Shown: positions 24,481 through 31,770 of the stretch, in pieces
How the letters are laid out: each line of letters opens with the position of its first letter
How positions within the stretch are numbered: position 1 is the first letter of the stretch
Translations under genes and position numbers: made by a program
Assembly: GCA_021798955.1 (NCBI GenBank)
Contig: JAJZBK010000016.1
Coordinates: 1 to 59,585, forward strand
Origin: Actinomycetes bacterium
GTDB taxonomy: Bacteria; Actinomycetota; Acidimicrobiia; Acidimicrobiales; RAAP-2
DNA length: 59,585 nt
Direction: 5' to 3'
Notes under the pieces: model-generated
The model's database searches: none
What the model saw: the letters and a program-made list of their open reading frames with translations, nothing else
Told to the model about the DNA's origin: nothing

Positions 24481-25473
24481 ATGCGCGTGGGACTGCTGAC
24501 AGGGGGCGGCGACTGCCCCGGTCTGAACGCAGCCATCCGGGCCGTCGTGCGGGTAGCCACCCGTGATGGCAACGAAGTCGTCGGCTTCCACCACGGCTGG
24601 CGCGGCGTCGTGGACGGCGAGGCGTCGCTCCTCAGCTGGGAGACGACGCGAGGAATCCTCGGAAGCGGCGGAACGGTCCTGCGGACGGCCCGCTACCACC
24701 CCCACGAGCACGTCGGCGGGCTGGATGCCGTGGTCCGCACGGTTCGACACGAGCGGCTCGATGCCCTGGTCGTCGTCGGGGGAGACGGGACCCTCGGCGC
24801 CGCGGCACGGGTCGCCGACCTCGGTGTCCCCGTGGTGGGCATCCCGAAGACGATCGACAACGACGTGCCGGGCACCACGCGTTGCATCGGCTTCGACACC
24901 GCGGTTGGAATCGCAGCAGAGGCGGTCGACCGCCTCGAGACGACCGGCGAGAGCCACGACCGGCTGATGGTCGCCGAGGTGATGGGCAGGACGACGGGCT
25001 GGCTGGCCGTGGAAGCCGGCATCGCCGGTGGGGCGAACGCGGTGTGCCTGCCCGAGGTCCCCACCGACCTCGACGCGCTCGCCGCGGCCATCGTCGACCG
25101 CCACGACACCGGAACTTCGTCCTCGGTGGTGGTCGTCGCCGAAGGGGCGGCTCTCGTGGTCGACGGGGAGCCCGTCATCGGCGGCCGTGGTGCGGCCGTC
25201 GCCGAGGCCCTGGCCAAGCGGACGGGCTTCGAGACTCGCCTCACCGTCCTCGGTCACGTCCAGCGGGGCGGTCCCCCCTCCGCCTACGACCGCTTTCTCG
25301 CCACCCAGTACGGGGTGGCGGCGGTCGCCGCCGTCCACGCCGGCGCAGCATGCCACCTGCTCTCCGTGGGGGCCGAGGGCACCGAGCTCGTCCCTCTCGG
25401 TGTGACGTCGACGGGACCTCGCCGAGTCCCACGGTCGCTGCTCGACCTCGTCGACCAGATGACCATTGGCTAA
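24481..25473 (+). CDS. pfkA: 6-phosphofructokinase
   Basis: 330 aa, strong Shine-Dalgarno (ggaaggaggagcgcg) before the ATG. It starts VGLLTGGGDCPGLNAAIR. Key motifs are VVGGDGTLGAA (sugar/nucleotide site), IPKTIDNDVPGT with the catalytic Asp, VMGRTTGWLA and LGHVQRGGPPSAYDR. The Gly in GGDG (position 104 equivalent) predicts ATP use, while Lys in PKTIDND (position 124 equivalent) is typical of PPi enzymes. This mixed Gly/Lys signature is that of actinobacterial group III ATP-PFKs. Commits fructose 6-phosphate to glycolysis. The opposing enzyme, GlpX, is at 48974. Confidence 0.95.
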   Translation: MRVGLLTGGGDCPGLNAAIRAVVRVATRDGNEVVGFHHGWRGVVDGEASLLSWETTRGILGSGGTVLRTARYHPHEHVGGLDAVVRTVRHERLDALVVVGGDGTLGAAARVADLGVPVVGIPKTIDNDVPGTTRCIGFDTAVGIAAEAVDRLETTGESHDRLMVAEVMGRTTGWLAVEAGIAGGANAVCLPEVPTDLDALAAAIVDRHDTGTSSSVVVVAEGAALVVDGEPVIGGRGAAVAEALAKRTGFETRLTVLGHVQRGGPPSAYDRFLATQYGVAAVAAVHAGAACHLLSVGAEGTELVPLGVTSTGPRRVPRSLLDLVDQMTIG

Positions 25474-25543
25474 CCAGCGAGCAGTCGCCTGCGGGTGGCC
25501 GTGACGACCCAGGCCCGGACGTCGGCCCGGACGTCGGCCCGGA

Positions 25544-25557
25544 CGACTGTGCAGTCG
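25544..25557. promoter_or_regulatory. Inverted repeat CGACT-N4-AGTCG upstream of response regulator
   Basis: Perfect 5-base arms (25544-25548, 25553-25557) lie 147 bases before the response-regulator start, directly after 12-bp tandem repeats (cccggacgtcgg, from 25512). It resembles a regulator dyad but does not match the mycobacterial DosR consensus spacing. Function is inference. Confidence 0.35.
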
Positions 25558-25703
25558 GGGCGATGTGGTCGGTACCATCGCACCGTGAACCCACCACCAG
25601 CCCACGGCCCGGCGGCGCTCCCTCAGCCTGGCCCTGGGGGACAGCCAACTGGTGCGCCCGGCGCGCCGACGTCCGCCCTCCTGGGACCCAAGGCTGTCGG
25701 GCA

Positions 25704-26417
25704 GTGACGACCGACACCATCCACATCTTCCTCGTCGACGACCACGAAGTGGTCCGCCGAGGCCTCGTCCAACTGCTCGAGTCGGAGGCGGACCTGACTG
25801 TCGTGGGCGAGGCGGGATCCGTCGCCGAAGCGCTCGACCGGGTACCGAAGAGCGGCGCCGACGTCGCCGTGCTCGACGTCCGTCTCCCCGACGGCAACGG
25901 CGTCGAGCTCTGCCGGGATCTCCGCTCGGCGTGCCCAGACCTCTCCTGCCTCATGCTCACCTCCTTCGCCGACGACGACGCCTTGCTGTCGGCCGTCGTC
26001 GCCGGGGCCAGCGGGTACGTGCTCAAGCAGGTCCGCGGTATCGACCTGGTGGACTCGGTACGCAAGACCGCAGCAGGCGCTCGCCTCTTCGACCCCGCCG
26101 ACCTGGCACGGGTAGCCGAGCTCGCGACGTCGGCTGCCGCCCGTAGCGACGTCGCCAGAGCGAGCGGCAGCGGTGCCGGCAGTGGCGCCGACCAGGACGA
26201 CCGGATCGGCCACCTGACCCCCCAGGAACGGCGGATCCTCGACCTCATGGCCGACGGACTGACCAACCGCCAGATCGGTGAACAGCTCTACCTGGCCGAG
26301 AAGACCGTCAAGAACTACGTGTCGAACCTACTGGCCAAGATGGGCTTCTCCCGTCGCACCGAAGCGGCCGTCTACGCCGCTCGTTTCCTCGACCACGGTG
26401 GGCACATCACGGGCTGA
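25704..26417 (+). CDS. DosR/DevR-like NarL-family response regulator
   Basis: 237 aa from GTG. The receiver domain (about 6-125) has the acidic pair VDDH, predicted phospho-Asp58 in VAVLDVRLPDG, and Lys in VLKQV. A Gly/Ser-rich linker leads to a LuxR-type helix-turn-helix (about 165-230): LTPQERRILDLMADGLTNRQ, then LAEKTVKNYVSNLLAKMG and RRTEAAVYA. The recognition helix matches DosR of Mycobacterium tuberculosis almost exactly, including the AEKTVKNYVS segment with its two Lys and Asn. The DosS-like kinase is 620 bases downstream. Likely an oxygen- or NO-responsive activator of dormancy-type genes. Confidence 0.9.
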   Translation: MTTDTIHIFLVDDHEVVRRGLVQLLESEADLTVVGEAGSVAEALDRVPKSGADVAVLDVRLPDGNGVELCRDLRSACPDLSCLMLTSFADDDALLSAVVAGASGYVLKQVRGIDLVDSVRKTAAGARLFDPADLARVAELATSAAARSDVARASGSGAGSGADQDDRIGHLTPQERRILDLMADGLTNRQIGEQLYLAEKTVKNYVSNLLAKMGFSRRTEAAVYAARFLDHGGHITG

Positions 26418-26958
26418 CCGAGCCGGTCGATTCTCCGTCCTCGTCCGACCCCGTTTCACCGGGAGCGGCAGTCGGCGGTTCCCCTGCCTCCGGCATGGCG
26501 AGGCGGTTCGCCAGTCCGGTGAGGAAGCGCCGGAAGGTCCCTTCGGCGATTCGATGCAGCATCAGGCGGTCGGCCGCCTTGCCCAGGGACCCGAACGGCA
26601 CCACGTATCGGCCGGTCAACCCGAGCCGGCAACGCGAGGGACCGAGCGTCGACAGTTCGAGATCGGCGTCGAGCCGTGGGAACAGCCCGGTCGGCCCGGT
26701 CGCCTCCCACCGCAGGGGCACCACCACCGAGCCACCGTGGGACCTGGGCTCCCCGGTGGTGACCCGGACCGCCTTGGCGAGGCCACCGCCCGGGCCGACG
26801 CGGAGCGGCTCCTCATCGAGGGGGACCAGGCGGGCGGCAAGCTCGGCCAGCCACGAGCCCCCGTCGACGACCAACCGTCGCTCGACGTCGTCGGCGTCGA
26901 GGTCGAGATGGACGAAATCGGCCACCAACACGGCCCGGTCCCGACCAGCGGCGGTCAC
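26407..26958 (-). CDS. SRPBCC/polyketide-cyclase-like protein
   Basis: 183 aa from GTG at 26958. It shows the pattern of a START/SRPBCC helix-grip domain: a central VVVPLRWEATGP...FPRLDADLELS strand pair, RLGLTGRYVVPFGSLGKAAD and a long C-terminal helix (HRIAEGTFRRFLTGLANRL). Such proteins bind hydrophobic ligands. The family assignment is by fold pattern only. Its last 11 bases overlap the end of the response regulator gene in the opposite direction, and it separates regulator and kinase. Confidence 0.6.
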   Translation of the reverse strand: MTAAGRDRAVLVADFVHLDLDADDVERRLVVDGGSWLAELAARLVPLDEEPLRVGPGGGLAKAVRVTTGEPRSHGGSVVVPLRWEATGPTGLFPRLDADLELSTLGPSRCRLGLTGRYVVPFGSLGKAADRLMLHRIAEGTFRRFLTGLANRLAMPEAGEPPTAAPGETGSDEDGESTGSVSP

Positions 26959-27038
26959 CGGCGGCCACCTGGTCGTCGCCGTTCACTGATCAGGAGTGCC
27001 ACCGAGCTTGGACGGCCGAAGCAACTACGCTGGGAGCG

Positions 27039-28229
27039 ATGGCCCAGGCCGACGGGACACTCGAGCCCAGCGCCGACCAGCCCAGCGCCGACCAGCCCAG
27101 CGCCGACTGCGCCCCAGAGTGGCCGGACCGGGTCCACGAGCTTATCGATGCCATCGCGACGACAGCGGGCGACCTGAGCCTCGACCGGGTCCTCCACCGC
27201 ATCGTCGAGTCTGCGTGCTCGCTGGTGGGGTCCCGCTACGGCACCCTGGGCGTCCTCGAGCCCGACGGGAGCCTCGGTGAGTTCATTGCCACAGGCGTCG
27301 ACGACACCGTCGAAGCCGCCATCGGTCGGCGGCCCGAGGGTCGGGGCGTCCTCGGCCTCCTCATCGCCGGAGGAAACCCGATCCGCCTCGAGGACCTGTC
27401 GTCCCATCCGGCCTCGGCAGGACTGCCCCCCGGACACCCGCCCATGCGGTCCTTCCTCGGTGTCCCGATCAGGGTCCGCGGCACCGTCTATGGCAGCCTC
27501 TACCTGGCCGAGAAGTACGACGGCACCAACTTCACCGACACCGACGAACGCCTGGTGGTCGCCCTGTCCGCCGCCGCCGGCGTCGCCATCGCCAACACCC
27601 GCCTCCACCACCAATTGGCCGACCTGGCGCTCCTCGAAGACCGTGAACGCATCGCCCGTGACCTCCACGACACCGTCATCCAGCGCCTCTTCGCCGCGGG
27701 CATGAGCCTGCAGAGCACCGCCGGCCTGGCCGAGCCCGGCCTGGTACGCGACCGGCTCGAGGACGCCGTTAGCGCCATCGACGACACCATCGCCGACATC
27801 CGGGCGACCATCTTCGCCCTCGAGGTCCACCCGCGCGGACTGGGGCGAGCCGTGCTCGACATGGTCGGGGCGCTCGGCGACACGCTTGGCCTCCACCCGA
27901 CCGTCGTCCTCGACGGCCCCCTCGACGCCCCCATCGATCCACTGCTCGTCGATCACGTCCTCGCCACGGTACGCGAAGCGCTCACCAACGTGGCCCGGCA
28001 TGCCGAGGCCGACACCGTCACCGTGGCTCTCTCGGTAGGCGACGACCTCGTGCTCACCGTGACCGACGACGGCCTGGGCCTCCCGCACGTGCCACGGACC
28101 GGCAGCCACGGCCTGCAGAACCTGGCCGACCGAGCACGCCTGCTCGGTGGCCACCTCGAAGTGGGCCCCGGACCGACCAAGGGGACGCAGCTCGTCTGGC
28201 GGGTACCGATCGGACCCGTTCGTCCCTGA
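27039..28229 (+). CDS. DosS/DevS-like GAF sensor histidine kinase, predicted haem sensor
   Basis: 396 aa. One GAF domain (about 45-190) contains GHPPMRSFLGVPIRVRG and YGSLYLAEKYDG. His133 and Tyr155 are 22 residues apart, as are the haem-ligand His149 and distal Tyr171 of mycobacterial DosS. The HisKA_3 helix DRERIARDLHDTVIQRLFAA gives phospho-His210. The ATPase domain has VREALTNVARHAEA, TVTDDGLGLP and GSHGLQNLADRARLLGG. The second GAF of DosS is missing. No transmembrane helix, so cytosolic. A -10-like TACGCT ends 7 bases before the ATG. The N-terminus holds two and a half PSADQ repeats. Confidence 0.9.
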   Translation: MAQADGTLEPSADQPSADQPSADCAPEWPDRVHELIDAIATTAGDLSLDRVLHRIVESACSLVGSRYGTLGVLEPDGSLGEFIATGVDDTVEAAIGRRPEGRGVLGLLIAGGNPIRLEDLSSHPASAGLPPGHPPMRSFLGVPIRVRGTVYGSLYLAEKYDGTNFTDTDERLVVALSAAAGVAIANTRLHHQLADLALLEDRERIARDLHDTVIQRLFAAGMSLQSTAGLAEPGLVRDRLEDAVSAIDDTIADIRATIFALEVHPRGLGRAVLDMVGALGDTLGLHPTVVLDGPLDAPIDPLLVDHVLATVREALTNVARHAEADTVTVALSVGDDLVLTVTDDGLGLPHVPRTGSHGLQNLADRARLLGGHLEVGPGPTKGTQLVWRVPIGPVRP

Positions 28230-28240
28230 CCACCGGTCCG

Positions 28241-28705
28241 TCACGAGGTAGCGCCGGCCACCGTGGGGGGCTCGGCCGGACTGACGGTGAAGCGCCGACC
28301 CGTCACGGCGTCGAGCCGGATGGCGACGATCCGGTGCCCAGGGTCGGGGACCGACGGAGCGGGGACGGCGTCGCCCAGTGCGGCGATGTCGTCGACGGTC
28401 AGCTCCGAGGCCAGGCCGCGCACGAGGATGCTCCATGCCGTCCCGCCGCTCCGGTCCACCTCGTCGACCTCAAAGGCGACCAAGCGGCCCACCGTCAGCT
28501 CGCACAGGCGGCCGGGACCGAGACGCACGAGGACCCGGTGGTCGTCCACGACGAAGTCCACCGGGACGACGAGCGGCGCCTCGTCGGGGTTCCCGACGAT
28601 CGTCACACCCAGTCGACCGTGGTCACGCCGGGTGGCAGCCACCGACAACAGGCGAAGGGCCTCCGGCCGTTCGATGATCTCCGATCCACGTTGGTCGATC
28701 CACAT
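28241..28705 (-). CDS. Pyridoxamine 5'-phosphate oxidase-fold flavin-binding protein
   Basis: 154 aa from ATG at 28705, preceded by a perfect AAGGAGG. It has the split-barrel pattern of this family: an N-terminal helix (EIIERPEALRLLSVAA), GRLGVTIVGNPDEAPLVVPV, VDDHRVLVRLGPGRL and VAFEVDEVD, then AWSILVRGLASEL. These proteins bind FMN or F420. A similar protein, Rv3129, lies beside devR-devS in M. tuberculosis as I recall, so the neighbourhood looks conserved and this gene is a candidate regulon member. Converges on the kinase gene with an 11-base gap. Confidence 0.8.
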   Translation of the reverse strand: MWIDQRGSEIIERPEALRLLSVAATRRDHGRLGVTIVGNPDEAPLVVPVDFVVDDHRVLVRLGPGRLCELTVGRLVAFEVDEVDRSGGTAWSILVRGLASELTVDDIAALGDAVPAPSVPDPGHRIVAIRLDAVTGRRFTVSPAEPPTVAGATS

Positions 28706-29116
28706 TGCAACCTCCTTGCGGGTCACGTCCTCGGTCAGGGTCGGCGCCGCCGCCCGGGGTACCAGGAAGGCGCCCTTGCGCCTTCCACCACCGGTTGTGG
28801 TGACGGCCGCTTCCACGCAGACCACCTTGGTCGGCAGAGGGGGACCCGCCGCGCCTGTGGAGCGGCGCCCGTCGGCGAGCGCCGGTGCCAGCCTCGAAGG
28901 TCCACGTCCGCTGTCGGCACAGCTGCTCCGTTCACCGTCGCCCAATCCTCCACATCGCAAGGCACGGCCCCTGCTCCTGACGACAGGCGTCCGAGCAGGC
29001 GGTGCGCACCACTACTCCACAGTCTGGTGGAGGACCGAGCCGAGTCCTAGGGTCCTAGGTCCTCATCACGGCTCGCCCCGACGGGAACCGGTGCGGGAGC
29101 TACCTCCCGCCACTGC
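28706..29116. other. Intergenic region with clustered dyads
   Basis: No supported gene. Near 29031-29058 there is AGGAC-N8-GTCCT, then CTAG-N4-CTAG, i.e. repeated CTAGGAC half-sites on the minus strand. They lie upstream of the flavin-binding protein gene, although more than 300 bases away. They recall GGAC-type half-sites of DosR but not its spacing. Confidence 0.3.
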
Positions 29117-29821
29117 TCACCGCTCGGACCGGCCTGCCTCCGGACGATCGTGCTCTTCGACGGCGCGACGCTCTTCGACGGCGCGACGGAGGCGCTCCTG
29201 CACGACGGTCGTCGTCACGTCAGAGCGACTCCGCTCGAGCACTGCCCGCAACGCGTCGGTCGTCCGTCTCAGCCCACCCGTCACCGCGTCGGGCCAGTCG
29301 ACCGTCACCAACAGCTCGTAGCACGCCTCCATGGAGCCGAGCAGCTCCTCTCCCCGTTCGAGCTCGCCGGCCCGAAGCCGATCGAGAAGGTGCCGGCGGA
29401 GCTCGGAGGCTGCCTCGGCCAAGCCGTTCAGCCATGCCGCCCCCGAGACGCCGACCGCGTCCCTCCCGGGCAGCGCTCCACCAGTCACCAGCGCGCTGGT
29501 GAGGACGGCCTCGGCGTACTCCTTCTCCGCATCGTGCAGGAAACCGGCAGCGGCCAAGCGGGGATAAGGGGCCAGCACGTCCTGCGCCACCCGGATGGCG
29601 GACTCGGCCGCACTGGCCTCGCCGGCGGCCCGTTCCGGGTCGAGCTGGTGGATCGCCCGAATGGACAGGCCGCTGTGACGGATTGCCTCACGACACGAGC
29701 GGAGCGCCTGCTCACGAGCAGCGTGCGCACCTCCGAGCTCCATCCGTACCGCCTCGACGGCAGTGGCAAGGTCCGCCCACAGTCGATCGGGCGGCCCCTC
29801 GACGTGGCCGACTGGGCTCAC
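29117..29821 (-). CDS. Translin-family protein
   Basis: 234 aa from GTG at 29821, 20 bases after the previous stop; ATG at 29742 is an alternative. The all-helical translin pattern is clear: CREAIRHSGLSIRAIHQLD, AAAGFLHDAEKEYAEAVLTS, GAAWLNGLAEAASELRRHLL and, most diagnostic, VDWPDAVTGGLRRTTDALRA followed by RSRSDVTTTVVQERL. Translin and TRAX form ring-shaped oligomers that bind or process RNA and single-stranded DNA in eukaryotes and archaea; bacterial members are rarely described. A TRAX-like nuclease role would need acidic residues I cannot confirm. The C-terminus has a small 18-bp duplication (RAVEER/RAVEEH). Probably co-transcribed with the membrane-protein gene upstream. Confidence 0.8.
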   Translation of the reverse strand: MSPVGHVEGPPDRLWADLATAVEAVRMELGGAHAAREQALRSCREAIRHSGLSIRAIHQLDPERAAGEASAAESAIRVAQDVLAPYPRLAAAGFLHDAEKEYAEAVLTSALVTGGALPGRDAVGVSGAAWLNGLAEAASELRRHLLDRLRAGELERGEELLGSMEACYELLVTVDWPDAVTGGLRRTTDALRAVLERSRSDVTTTVVQERLRRAVEERRAVEEHDRPEAGRSER

Positions 29822-29840
29822 CCCGACGTCCGCACCGCGA

Positions 29841-30698
29841 TCACCGCGAGGCAGTCCGTCGACGAGCGGTGTCCGGTGCCCAGTCGTCGAGCACGTCGGC
29901 GCCGTCGCCGTACCCCCGGACGTCGCCGACGTCCGGCCACCCGCCCTCGTCCCGCGAGCTCCACGAGGCGCTCGGGTCGACGTCCGCCACGCCACCCCCG
30001 ACGCTGCGGCGGCCGAAGAGAGGCCTGGCGTCGTCGTAGAGCACGGCGCGGCGAGCCGGGTCCCCGAGGTACCGCAGCTTCCGCTCCCGCTCGAGCGCCA
30101 GAGCGCGGCGGTGGGCAAGCAAGGCGACGTACGCCGCTGACGCTACGGCGAAGACGACCGAAGCCAGCCATGCCAGACCTGCCCCCGGGACGAACCCGAT
30201 GACGAACGTCAGGAGCGTTGCCGTCACCAAGCCCGTGAGAATGTCGCGGCGGCGGCGGCATGCGAGCTGTCGAGCCTCGGCGACGTGGTCGAACCCTTGG
30301 ACCGGACCATGGCGCCGCCTCGGTGCCGACCTCGGTCCGTACGCCCTCCGGCCACCACCACCATCTATCCGGCCCTGGGGTACCGGGCCGTCGGCGGCGG
30401 CCTCGTCGGCCAGACAAGCGAGCGCAGGACGAGGCAGGCGGTCGGCACCCACGACCGAGAGGACCGGCCTCGGCTGCCCGCCCGACCCGGTCGGTGCCAC
30501 CGGGTCGTCTGAGCCGTCGACCGATCGCAGCCGGAACGCCGGCAGCACTAGAGGCTGTGGTTCGGCGTCCTCGAGGACGCGCAACTGGCGATGGAAGTGG
30601 AGGACGGAGGCCACGCTGTCGTACTCGCGGTACCGGCGCCAGACGCCGGGGCCCAGCACCGCAAGCCACACCACCCCCAGGATCACTACGAGGTCCAT
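29841..30698 (-). CDS. Three-helix membrane protein, SepX/GlpR-like architecture
   Basis: 285 aa from ATG at 30698 with GAGGAG 9 bases upstream. A transmembrane helix sits at the very N-terminus (MDLVVILGVVWLAVLGPGVW), followed by RRYREYDSVASVLHFHRQL, a cytoplasmic disordered region of about 100 residues, and a pair of helices near 160-205 entered by RRRRDILTGLV. The tail is long and acidic. This arrangement (N-terminal anchor, serine/His-rich SVxxFHRQL-like segment, paired helices after an Arg cluster) is that of actinobacterial divisome proteins SepX and GlpR. Homology is not proven from sequence by eye. Next to translin. Confidence 0.6.
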   Translation of the reverse strand: MDLVVILGVVWLAVLGPGVWRRYREYDSVASVLHFHRQLRVLEDAEPQPLVLPAFRLRSVDGSDDPVAPTGSGGQPRPVLSVVGADRLPRPALACLADEAAADGPVPQGRIDGGGGRRAYGPRSAPRRRHGPVQGFDHVAEARQLACRRRRDILTGLVTATLLTFVIGFVPGAGLAWLASVVFAVASAAYVALLAHRRALALERERKLRYLGDPARRAVLYDDARPLFGRRSVGGGVADVDPSASWSSRDEGGWPDVGDVRGYGDGADVLDDWAPDTARRRTASR

Positions 30699-30828
30699 AC
30701 GCGTCCACTCCTCGACCGACGGCACCCGTGTTAAACGGTACCGAACGAGACCGCCGCGTCGGTGGATGGTCGGAGATCGGCGTCCGGTGCAGGCCACGTA
30801 GTCATCCGGGCCAGGAGACCCAGGCCCG

Positions 30829-30938
30829 CCACCGGCCTCGTCGGCCGACCCCGCCACGCGGCCGTGGTCGCCGTCGGCCAGGCCCTCCACCGGCCTCGTC
30901 GGCCGGCCCCGCCACGCGGCCGTGGTCGCCGTCGGCCG
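30829..30938. repeat. 52-bp direct repeat, two copies, each with a hairpin
   Basis: Two nearly identical segments (about 30829-30880 and 30887-30938, 58 bases apart) lie immediately 3' of the Rv2466c-like gene. Each contains GGCCGAC/GTCGGCC-type complementary arms around a GC-rich core. They probably act as a duplicated terminator. Confidence 0.75.
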
Positions 30939-30941
30939 GGC

Positions 30942-31586
30942 TCAGTCGAAGATCGGCGAGCGGGTACGCGTGCGCTTGAGCTCGAAGAAGCCGTCGGTTC
31001 CGGCGACGGCAAGGACGCCGTCCCACAGCCGACCGGCGGCCTCGCCTCGGGGAGCGGGCGATACCACCGGTCCGAAGAAGGCGACGCCTCCCACGCTGAT
31101 GACCGGTGTGCCGACGTCCATGCCGACTTGGTCCATGCCGGCGTGATGGGATGCCTTGAGCGCCTCGTCGTAAGCGTCGGTGTCCATGGCGTCAGCCAGC
31201 TCCGTCGGCAGCTTGGCCTCGGCGAGCGCCGCTTCGACCGTGGTGCGCTCTCGCGGAAGGCCCTCGACGTGGAACCTCGTGCCGAGCGCTGTGTACAGCG
31301 GGAGGAGCACGTCGTCCCCATGTGCCTGGGCGGCGGCGATGCACACCCGGACCGGACCCCACGCCTCGCTCAGGAGCTTCCGGTACTGCTCGGGGAGGTC
31401 ATCTCGACCGGCGTTCAGGTAGGCCAGGGACATGACGTGCCAGTGCACGTCGAAGGAACGGACGGCCCCCGCTTCGAGGATCCAGCGCGATGCCAACCAC
31501 GCCCACGGGCACACCGGGTCGAACCAGAAGTCGGCCACCGGCCGCTCGACCGACCCCGCCACACCATCGCGCTGCTCGTCGTTCAC
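30942..31586 (-). CDS. DsbA-fold mycothiol-dependent nitroreductase (Rv2466c-like)
   Basis: 214 aa from GTG at 31586, with AAGGAG 8 bases upstream. The opening ADFWFDPVCPWAWLASRWIL and the segments HWHVMSLAYLN, EAWGPVRVCIAAAQAHGD and YTALGTRFHVEG match Rv2466c of M. tuberculosis, an oxidative-stress protein that uses mycothiol. The redox motif here is CPWA; Rv2466c has CPWC, so the resolving Cys is absent and a monothiol mechanism using mycothiol is expected. GTPVISVGG supplies the cis-Pro. The duplicated hairpin downstream suggests a monocistronic transcript. Confidence 0.88.
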   Translation of the reverse strand: MNDEQRDGVAGSVERPVADFWFDPVCPWAWLASRWILEAGAVRSFDVHWHVMSLAYLNAGRDDLPEQYRKLLSEAWGPVRVCIAAAQAHGDDVLLPLYTALGTRFHVEGLPRERTTVEAALAEAKLPTELADAMDTDAYDEALKASHHAGMDQVGMDVGTPVISVGGVAFFGPVVSPAPRGEAAGRLWDGVLAVAGTDGFFELKRTRTRSPIFD

Positions 31587-31770
31587 CGTACGTTTCTCCT
31601 TGCCCTGGTCGACGGGGTTCGTCGTCGAGTGGTCGAGGTCTCCGGGGTCGAAGTCCCCGAGTGCGCCACCCACCGACGTCGCCCTGCAACACCGCCGCAC
31701 CCCGGCCTCTTCCCGTCGGGTCCTCCTCCGGGTCCCGGTCCCTCTACACGGCGGGGGGTCGGCAGTGGGC

